35,369 nucleotides of DNA from Patescibacteria group bacterium (lineage in GTDB: Bacteria; Patescibacteriota; Minisyncoccia; Phycocordibacterales; UBA12088). Both the position numbers and the translations under genes were made by a program. Positions 17,596 to 25,600 of the stretch are shown in pieces. The stretch lies in the NCBI GenBank assembly GCA_015491245.1, contig WFWH01000007.1:1-35369 (forward strand), given 5' to 3'. A model generated the notes under the pieces. It saw only the letters and a list, made by a program, of their open reading frames with translations. It made no database searches and was not told the origin of the DNA. Numbering within the stretch: position 1 is the first letter of the stretch; every line of letters starts with the position of its first letter.

Positions 17596-18625
17596 GGCGC
17601 AACAATACGTCGCGGTACGCGGCAAAATCTTCTAAGATGATGCCAGTGCCGCGCGCCACTGTGGTCAGAGGGTCCTCAGCAACACGGACGGCAATTCCCA
17701 ATACCTCCTCCAGTAATTCTCGAAATCCAGGAATCAGCGCGCCGCCGCCGGTCAGCACCACCCCTTCCTGCATAATATCTGAGAGAATCTCGGGCGGCGT
17801 CGCTTCCATAATACTGCGCAAATTTTCTAACAGCGAGTCAATGAGCGGCACCACCGCCTCGCGCATGTCAGTATCGGTAACCACCACTTCGCGCGGCAAA
17901 CCCGTTACCACATCCCGCCCCCGCACCGTCGTCTCAAGGGGTTCCGGCCCCTCGGTAAGCGCACATACCGCAATTTTAAGCTCTTCCGCGGTCTTTTCCC
18001 CTATGACAATTTTAAACGCATCGCGCATGTGCAGCATGATGGCCTGATTGAGATGGTCTCCCGCAATGCGGATGTTCTGCGACGTGACGATGCCGCCCAG
18101 CGACACAATGGCGACATCGGTGGTGCCGCCGCCTATATCAATAATCATATTGCCCTGTGGCAAATGCACCGGAAGGCGCGCGCCAATGGCGGCCGCCATA
18201 GGCTCCTCCACAATGTGCACCTCGCGCGCACCGGCACCGATGGCCGCATCTTTCACCGCCCGTATCTCTACGTTGGTAATGCCGGGAGGAACGCCCACCA
18301 CCACACGAGGCCCCAACAATTTCGTACTCCCCTGCTGGGCAGTATTTAATAGGTACGCCAAAAGCTCTTCCGCCACTTCAAAATCTGAAATAACACCGTC
18401 CACAAGAGGGCGCACTGCGCGCAGATGTTGCGGCGTCCTCCCCAGCATTTCCTTGGCGTGCCGCCCCACCGCCACCACTTGGCCGGTTTTCTCGTTAAGC
18501 GCAACCACCGAGGGCTCATTTACCACAATGCCCTTGCCGCGCACATACACCAGCGTGTTGGCGGTTCCTAAATCAATACCAATATGGTATGCAATGAAAT
18601 TGCTGAGTACGGTAAGTGGCTTCAT
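17549..18625 (-). CDS. mreB: rod-shape-determining protein MreB
   Basis: IGIDLGTANTLVYVRGKGIVVNEPSVVA...IDIGGGTTDVAIVSLGG...VVLTGGGALIPG. Confidence 0.97.
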   Translation of the reverse strand: MKPLTVLSNFIAYHIGIDLGTANTLVYVRGKGIVVNEPSVVALNEKTGQVVAVGRHAKEMLGRTPQHLRAVRPLVDGVISDFEVAEELLAYLLNTAQQGSTKLLGPRVVVGVPPGITNVEIRAVKDAAIGAGAREVHIVEEPMAAAIGARLPVHLPQGNMIIDIGGGTTDVAIVSLGGIVTSQNIRIAGDHLNQAIMLHMRDAFKIVIGEKTAEELKIAVCALTEGPEPLETTVRGRDVVTGLPREVVVTDTDMREAVVPLIDSLLENLRSIMEATPPEILSDIMQEGVVLTGGGALIPGFRELLEEVLGIAVRVAEDPLTTVARGTGIILEDFAAYRDVLLRHDEEPVIPTARGPRT

Positions 18626-19920
18626 ATCTTAGGCATTACCCCTGCGTCGGGATCCAATAGCAGCGAGGCGGCTTCTTCAATGGGTAACTGCCGCACCGAT
18701 CCAGTTTGGCGCTCCACCCATTCCACCACCCCATCGGCAATGCCGCGGTTTCCCACTACGAGGCGGCAGGGAATGCCTAAGAGATCGCTGTCGCTGAGTT
18801 TCTCTCCCGCATGAAGATGCGGACGGTCATCATACAACACCTCCATGCCTCCCTTTTGCAAGCGCGTATACAGCGCATCGGCGCACTCCCGCACCCCCTC
18901 TTCCTCTCCCAGCCGCACCAGGTGGAGCGCAAAGGGTGCCACCGAGAGGGGCCACACCAGCCCTTTCTCATCCGCATACCGCTCCGCAATGGTCCCCATC
19001 ACACGCGCAGGGCCAATGCCGTAGGATCCCATATACACCGGCACGTTTTCCCCCTCCTCATTTTTATAGGTAAGCCCTAATGCGGTGGAGTATTTGGTGC
19101 CCAGCGGAAATATATTGCCTACCTCTACTGCTTTCTTCTTTTGGAGGCGCGCTTTTTCCAGCCCGATCTCGCGCAGTATTTCGTCCCGGTACACCTCTTC
19201 ATTCACGGCAATACGCTTCTCTTCATCTACGTAAATCACATCCTCACCCGCCTCACAGACCGTTTGGAATTCATCGCTGAATTTACTGAACGATCCTCCA
19301 GACGCAAAGGTGCGGAATGTCCATGCGCCTAACCCGCACCGCGCAAATACCTTTAAATACGCTGCCGCCACTTGCTCGTAAAATGCACGGAACTCCCGCT
19401 CATCCCTACTGAAGGAATAGAGGTCCTTCATCACAAACTCACGCGTGCGCATCACGCCGCTCTTTGCGCGAACCTCATTGCGGAATTTGGTCTGAAACTG
19501 GTACACATATTGCGGTAGATCTTTGTGGGAGGCGATATGGTGCTTCATCATGCGCACCATGGGCTCCTCGTGGGTGTTGGCAAGCCCCAGTTCGCTCCCT
19601 TGGTGGAATGCCTCGCCGTGGTGCAGGCGGGTTTTAAACCACACATCCATCACTGTATCATCCCACCTGCCGCTCGCCTGCCACGGTGCAGGATCCTGCA
19701 GCGAAGAGAGTAGCACCTCCTGCCCGCCAATGGCGTTCATTTCCTCGCGAATGATGTTTTCAATCTTCTTCAGGGTGCGCAGGCCCAGCGGTAAAAAGTC
19801 ATACACCCCCGCCATTTCCTTATGGACATAACCAGCGCGGATGAGCAGCTGAGCGTTCTTTGCCACCTCATCCCGCGGCGCTTCTCTCCTCGTTTTGGAA
19901 AAAAACAATGATTGCCTCAT
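18622..19920 (-). CDS. proS: prolyl-tRNA synthetase, short form without INS editing domain
   Basis: LPLGLRTLKKIENIIREEMNAIGGQEVLL; KFRNEVRAKSGVMRTREFVMKDLYSF; VGNIFPLGTKYS; GSYGIGPARVMGTIAE. 432 aa. Confidence 0.95.
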   Translation of the reverse strand: MRQSLFFSKTRREAPRDEVAKNAQLLIRAGYVHKEMAGVYDFLPLGLRTLKKIENIIREEMNAIGGQEVLLSSLQDPAPWQASGRWDDTVMDVWFKTRLHHGEAFHQGSELGLANTHEEPMVRMMKHHIASHKDLPQYVYQFQTKFRNEVRAKSGVMRTREFVMKDLYSFSRDEREFRAFYEQVAAAYLKVFARCGLGAWTFRTFASGGSFSKFSDEFQTVCEAGEDVIYVDEEKRIAVNEEVYRDEILREIGLEKARLQKKKAVEVGNIFPLGTKYSTALGLTYKNEEGENVPVYMGSYGIGPARVMGTIAERYADEKGLVWPLSVAPFALHLVRLGEEEGVRECADALYTRLQKGGMEVLYDDRPHLHAGEKLSDSDLLGIPCRLVVGNRGIADGVVEWVERQTGSVRQLPIEEAASLLLDPDAGVMPKI

Positions 19921-20116
19921 ATGAAAAGTAAATACCTATAGAGAAATAAGGGAATATGTCCCCGCGCCGAAAAGAAGCGCAAACCAACAGAAGCGTGCAG
20001 GCGTGCGCAGGCGGAGGTGTGCCCTAGTATCTTACCACAGCGCCCGTGCCTGAAAAGGCACGCGGTTTTAGGTGCCTCCCGTCTCTCTCGCACGTGGCGG
20101 GGAGAAAGCACGGCGG

Positions 20117-21229
20117 TTAGCGGAACAACTTAAGCACATCATTGTAGGTGACTACCGCCATAAGCACGAGCAAGAAAACGAATCCGAAACGGTTGAGCAT
20201 CTGCACCGCTGTGGCATTCACCGGGCGCCGCAAAAGCGCCTCCAAGAGCACTATCACCAGGCGCCCGCCGTCTAGCGCGGGGAATGGCAAAAGGTTTATC
20301 ACGGCAAGGTTGAGCGAGATAAATGCCGTAAAAGTAACCAGGTAGGCAAAGCCGAGCGCGGAAGCGTCCCCTACCATCCCTGCAATACCCACCGGACCCG
20401 TAACTTGCGAGAAATTGGCGTCCAAGGTGAGCGCATCGTAGAGAAAGCCGGCAATCCCCACCGCCACCGCAGCCAGCATCGTCCCTGTCATGCGCGTGCC
20501 CTCCCACAGCGCCGGCAAGAGGGGGAGCCGCTTCACTCCCGCAAGCGACATTTGCACCCCCACCGCAGCGCGCTCCGCTTCTTCTGCGATAAGTCCCCTT
20601 TGGGGAGTTACCGGAATAACCTCCACTGCTCCGTCCCGCCGGACGGTAAACAACACAGGCACTTCGCGCGCGCCCGCCGCAGCAACAAAATCCACTATTT
20701 TCTCTGGGGTCAACTCATCCGCCACCGTGCCATCAGGGAGCGCTGCTGCGACAATTTCATCTCCCGGGCGCAAACCAGCACGCGCTGCGGGAGAGTTCGG
20801 CAGCACCCGCACCACAAGAAGGCGCACCTCCTGTGCGTCAGCACGCTCTTCGGGTGAGAGTGCCGTGGGCATGCCCCATACAAACCCGCCCACGAAAAGA
20901 ACCCACGCCAACAGGATGTTAAAGCCTACTCCTGCAACCAGCACTATCGCCTTTTGCCACCAGGGGCGAAATGAAAAATTGCGTTTTTTCTCTTCCTCGC
21001 TGAGTGTTTCTTCCTCCGCATCCTCACCGAAAATTCTCACGAACCCGCCCAGGGGGAGTGCGTTGAGCGTATATTCTGTTTCCCCTATTTTCTTCCCCAC
21101 CACTTTGGGGGGAAACCCCATCCCAAATTCATCCACGCGAATGCCGAACTTTTTGGCGGCAAGAAAATGCCCCAACTCGTGCACCAAGATAAGCAAAAAA
21201 AGAACAAGAAAAAACAAGAGAATACTCAT
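20117..21229 (-). CDS. rseP: site-2 (RIP) zinc metalloprotease
   Basis: HELGHFLAAKKFGIRVDEFGMGFPP, one PDZ-like region, LNLAVINLLPFPALDGGRL. Confidence 0.94.
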   Translation of the reverse strand: MSILLFFLVLFLLILVHELGHFLAAKKFGIRVDEFGMGFPPKVVGKKIGETEYTLNALPLGGFVRIFGEDAEEETLSEEEKKRNFSFRPWWQKAIVLVAGVGFNILLAWVLFVGGFVWGMPTALSPEERADAQEVRLLVVRVLPNSPAARAGLRPGDEIVAAALPDGTVADELTPEKIVDFVAAAGAREVPVLFTVRRDGAVEVIPVTPQRGLIAEEAERAAVGVQMSLAGVKRLPLLPALWEGTRMTGTMLAAVAVGIAGFLYDALTLDANFSQVTGPVGIAGMVGDASALGFAYLVTFTAFISLNLAVINLLPFPALDGGRLVIVLLEALLRRPVNATAVQMLNRFGFVFLLVLMAVVTYNDVLKLFR

Positions 21230-21352
21230 AGGAGATTAAAAGCAAAGCGGCTTATTGCCCCGCCCCTGCGCCGAAGTGCCTGCACGGAAACACGCGATGC
21301 CACACTGCGTACGGAATGGGTGAAGCGCATAGGACATTCAGCAAACAGCGCA

Positions 21353-21904
21353 CTAAAAGCTTAGCTCTTTTTCCTTGCGTGCGGCAGCTTCCTGGAGCGC
21401 TTCACCGGCTTCGCGCACTATTTTCTCCATCTCCTCCTTGGCGCGGTACTTTTCATCCTCACTCATTTCCCCTTCTCGCTGTTTCTTTTGTATGTCACTC
21501 CACGCATCATCGCGCGCGCGGCGCACCCGCACGCGCGCCTCTTCCAATTTTTCCTTTACTTTTTTCTTGAGCGCCTCACGCCGCTCGCCCGTGAGGTCGG
21601 GAAACACCACACGCACGCCGCGCTCATCGGCCCCTACGGAAACCCCGAGATCCGCATCGGTAATGGCTTTTTCAATCTTTTTCACGTTGGCCGCATCCCA
21701 CGGAACAACCCGCAGTACCTTTGCGCCCTCTGTGCTAATGGTGGCGACCTGTGTGAGCGGCGTACGCACCCCGTACACCTCTACCGTAACCTGGTCCAGA
21801 AAGGCGGGCGTTGCCTGCCCCGTGTGTATGGCAACGAGTTCGGCAGAAAACCACTCCCGCACTTGGTCTAATTCTTTCGTGAGTGTGGCAAATGAATACC
21901 GCAT
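21353..21904 (-). CDS. frr: ribosome recycling factor
   Basis: TGQATPAFLDQVTVEVYGVRTPLTQVATISTEGAKVLRVVPWD...PDLTGERREALKKKVKEKLEEARVRVRRARDDA. Confidence 0.96.
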   Translation of the reverse strand: MRYSFATLTKELDQVREWFSAELVAIHTGQATPAFLDQVTVEVYGVRTPLTQVATISTEGAKVLRVVPWDAANVKKIEKAITDADLGVSVGADERGVRVVFPDLTGERREALKKKVKEKLEEARVRVRRARDDAWSDIQKKQREGEMSEDEKYRAKEEMEKIVREAGEALQEAAARKEKELSF

Positions 21905-21913
21905 ACGCAGTGG

Positions 21914-22576
21914 TTAAGGATATACCATCGGGCACGTGACCGCAACGTACTCCAGTATTTGCTTCACGGAAGGGGCGCGCCCCAAGAGATACGTGCGCAG
22001 GAGCGGCAGCTGGCGCAGCAGGGCGCGCGCCGCTTCGTCGTCGCGCGCGTAGCGCGCCAACGCAGCCTCCAGCGCGTCTAAGAGCGCCAACGCGCCTTCC
22101 TTGTCCCCCTTCTTTACAAGCGGCGCCACGTAGCGCAGTTTTTCACCCCTCTCCAGGGCGAGCAGGTGCACTCCCTCGTCAGGGGGGCGCACGTCCTGCG
22201 GGGGACGGCGCAGGAGCGCTACGCGCGAGCGCACCGTGGGCAACAATGTGGCGGCACGAGGAATGATAATAATAAAGCGGGAAGCGGCGGGCGGATCCTC
22301 TAGCAGCTTCAGCAAGGCGTTTTGCGCCTCAGTGGTAAACGTGAGCGCGGCCGCAATTAGCCACTGCCGCGCGCCACTGGGTTTTTGTGTGGCGGTATGC
22401 GCTAACGCGCGCACCTCACTAATGCCGAATGTATCATGCAAAAAAAAGCGCACATCGGGGTCATGCAATGAAAGCGGTACGCCGGCCCGCGCGGCAATCA
22501 CCGCCTGTGCTTCCTCAGGAGTGGATACTTTTTCCTCAATCACTGTTGCGTGGTGCCACATACCTTTGTTGAGCAT
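21914..22576 (-). CDS. DNA polymerase III delta'-like protein lacking an evident P-loop
   Basis: ISEVRALAHTATQKPSGARQWLIAAALTFTTEAQNALLKLLEDPPAASRFIIIIPRAATLLPTVRSR is the AAA+ clamp-loader core; N-terminal GxxGxGK missing. Confidence 0.75.
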   Translation of the reverse strand: MLNKGMWHHATVIEEKVSTPEEAQAVIAARAGVPLSLHDPDVRFFLHDTFGISEVRALAHTATQKPSGARQWLIAAALTFTTEAQNALLKLLEDPPAASRFIIIIPRAATLLPTVRSRVALLRRPPQDVRPPDEGVHLLALERGEKLRYVAPLVKKGDKEGALALLDALEAALARYARDDEAARALLRQLPLLRTYLLGRAPSVKQILEYVAVTCPMVYP

Positions 22577-22610
22577 TAACGCTCAGTGCCCCATACAACA
22601 TATAAGGCCT

Positions 22611-22659
22611 ACGGGAAGAGGGGGGCGAAAACTGCCGCCGGAATACCCCCTCCTCCCGT
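22611..22659 (-). terminator. strong hairpin immediately after the 1623-aa ORF stop
   Basis: ACGGGA.GAGGGGG / CCCCCTC.TCCCGT (13 bp, one mismatch) 2 nt beyond the stop. No U-tract, so a terminator or RNA-stabilising hairpin. Confidence 0.4.
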
Positions 22660-22661
22660 GG

Positions 22662-25600
22662 TTACGCTTTCCCTTGCTGGTTCTGCCGCGGCACTGCCTC
22701 CTGCAGGCGCGCAATCCACTGGCGCAGTGTCTCATCCTTGCGCGGCATAAGCGGGCGCAGCGCTTCTTCCCACTGCCCCTCGCCTGTGCGGGCCACCGCA
22801 CGCTGCATAAGGCGCGCTGCGTGATGATAGAGCAACATACGGTCCGCTTCTTCCGAGAACTGCCTGATCTGGCGCATCAGCCGGTCTCGCTCTTGTTTTA
22901 ATTGCAGCTTTTTTCGCGCCACCCTCTCTGTGCCTTGAAGCCACTGCCATATTTTTGCCACTCCCCGAGGGTTGTCCAGCCGCTCCGCGTTGCGCTCAAC
23001 CTCGCGCAGGTGGTGATTAAGGGAGTCTATAGTGGCAAGGATAATGGCGCGCTGGCTGTCAAAGGTTTCCGCCGCGGGTGCGGGCTTCGCCTCGCGCACC
23101 CCAACCGGCCGCGGGCGCGCGGGGTGGAGCGCTGCCAAAAAATCGTGTGCAGGATCTTCTGCGTGGCGCTGCAGCACTTCCGCGAGGTGTTCCCTTTCGG
23201 CGTATATTTCGTGCTGCTCTTTTTCCTCGGAAGTGCGCACAGCCTCCGCGGAAAGGGGCGCGGCGGTGGCGCGCGGCGGGCTCTCTCGCTCATTTGCGGC
23301 CTCGGCGCCGCGCGCGGGCGCCTCCGCTGGTGCTGCACCGGCCGCATGCCCTTCGGCGCCCGTGAGTTGCGCACGGAGCTCTTTCATCCACGTGCGCACA
23401 TTTTCTGCGCGCCACGCGAGCTCTTTCTGAAATGCCGCGGCACGGCGCTCCGTAGGAGTTCCGTCTTCGTCTTTAAGCTTCCCTTCTTTAAAGCGCGCAA
23501 AACGGCCCAGCACCCGTTCCAAATGCGCCATCTCCTTCTTCAGCGGACCATAGAGAAAATGCTGCGCCGGATCTTTGCCCTCCTTTTGCATTTCCGCCAT
23601 AAAGGCGAAGAAGTCGCGCTGCGCGGCACGCGCCGCCTCTTCAGGATCACGTGCGCCAGATTCAAGGTGCGCAGAAGCGCCCTCCGCGTAAGGTGCAGTG
23701 CGCGAGGTGTCCCCTGATTTTGGTTCCTCCTGGGAGTGGCCACCCCCCTCTGTGTGCCCACCAAGCACACGTTGCACGGCCGCTATCAGGGGGCGCAATG
23801 CCGCATTGCACTGTGCAATCCTCTGCCGCTTCTCTTCCAATTGTGCCAGGTAGCGCATGTTGCTCCTGGCATCATGCCCCGATCCTGTATTGCGTGCCTC
23901 ACGAAATTCCTGTACCGCCTGCGCGAGCGCACCGACCGCGGCAAGAAAACGCCGCACCTCTTCCTTCCCTGCAAGATCCTGCGCGCGGAGCTGCAATTCC
24001 TGCACCAATCCCTCGCTCACTCGCAGGAGATCCTCTGCCTCTGCAGGTGCAGGTTTGGCGTAAGGGGCAGCTTCCGGGTGAGCGGATGCAGCCTCTTTTT
24101 CAGGCGCTTCCCGCGCTCTTTCCGCTGCTTCGGCCGCGGGAACGGCGCCGGAATCCGCATCGCCGCGCCTAACCGCCTCTGCCGCTTTTTGTGTTGCCGC
24201 TGCTGCCTGCGGCTGTGGCGGGGCGAATCCCGCACCACGTGCTGTTGCCTCTTGCTCCCCGGAGTGCCGTGGTTCCTCCATGGCGGCGCGCACGTGCGCC
24301 AATAGCGCCTCTATGCGCGCCACCTTTTCCCTTGCCTCATCGGCAAACAAGTTAGGGGTATAGTAAGGGTTAGCATTCCCTGCCGCGGCATTTTGCTCAT
24401 CCCGGCGCGCCTCTTCCTCGTAGCGCTCTTTCAGTGCCGTTAAGGAGCGCACCAGTGCGGCATATTCCTCTTGTGCCTTGCGCAAATCTTTTTCAAGGTT
24501 TGCTGCGCGCCTTCCTGACTCGGATGCTTCGTATGCTTCCCACTGCTCTTCATAATCTTCCGCGCTCAATGCCGCTATAGCCTTGGGCTTGTGGCGCTCT
24601 TCTCCCTCAAGCGCAGCGCGCAGTTTCCGTATCTTGTCTGCCAGCGCCTTCGCGCGGCGCGGCGCATCCCTCAGTAGGGTGCGCTCCTCGCACTCTTGCA
24701 AAAGAGGGCGCAGCGCCTCGGAAAACTCTCTGGTTGCTGCAGCGACATTGCGGCGCGCCGCCGCCACCTCTGCCGCATGTTCCTTTTCCTCTTCGGGAGA
24801 AGTGGCGAGTGCGCGCTGCTCGCTCAAATGGATAAATTTATTGAGGGCATGCTGCAGCGCATCCCGCGCGCGCAGGAAAGAGATAAACATTCCCCGCACC
24901 TCAGCCACACTCACGCCGCTTTGCGCCAAACGCGCCTCTATTTTTTGGCGCCAATTCCTAACCTCTTCCAGCGCCTTACGCGCCTTAGAAACATCCAGTG
25001 TTGCCTCGCCGCGCGCTTCCGGAAGCGGCGTTTCCGGTGCAGGCGCTTCGGGTGCGGAGGATTCTTTTCCATTTTCAGCGGGTGCGGCCGCACCCAGCAC
25101 ATGGTAAAGGTGGGTGAGCTTCTCTTTCGCAACATTGGCTCGCTCCACCAATATTTCCCTCTCTGCGGTATTTCTCTTTCTCGCTTTTTGCAGCGCTTCC
25201 GCCCTCTGTACCGCCTCGGCTACTGCCTTGCGCGCAGTGGCCCACGCGCCGCCGTGGCGCCGGTCAAACTCCTTCAATGAGCCATATCTCGCCCTTATCT
25301 GTGTGCGCGCGCCGTCAAGCTCCTCGTTAAGTACGGCTGCGAGCGCCACAAACGCGTGCTTTCTTGCTTTCTCTTCGCCACAGGCGGCAATCGCATCGTC
25401 AAGCGCTTGCAATCGCAGAGGACGCAATGCCCCAGCCGCTTCTTTTCGCCGCTCCGGTGGCGCCTCCTCTGAAGCTTGCGCTGGCTTTGGTTTTTCCTTC
25501 TCGGGCGGCATGGCCGGCGGAGCTGTTTTTTGCTCCGCCGGCGCGGCGCCATGCGCGCGCACTGCATTAATGATTTCCCGCTCAAGAGCAGCCACTTCTC

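Noticed and set aside
20047-20070. CGTGCC-TGAAAA-GGCACG hairpin between rseP and proS as a terminator
   Set aside because: Weak T-tract on either strand; it overlaps a possible proS -35, so its function is unclear.
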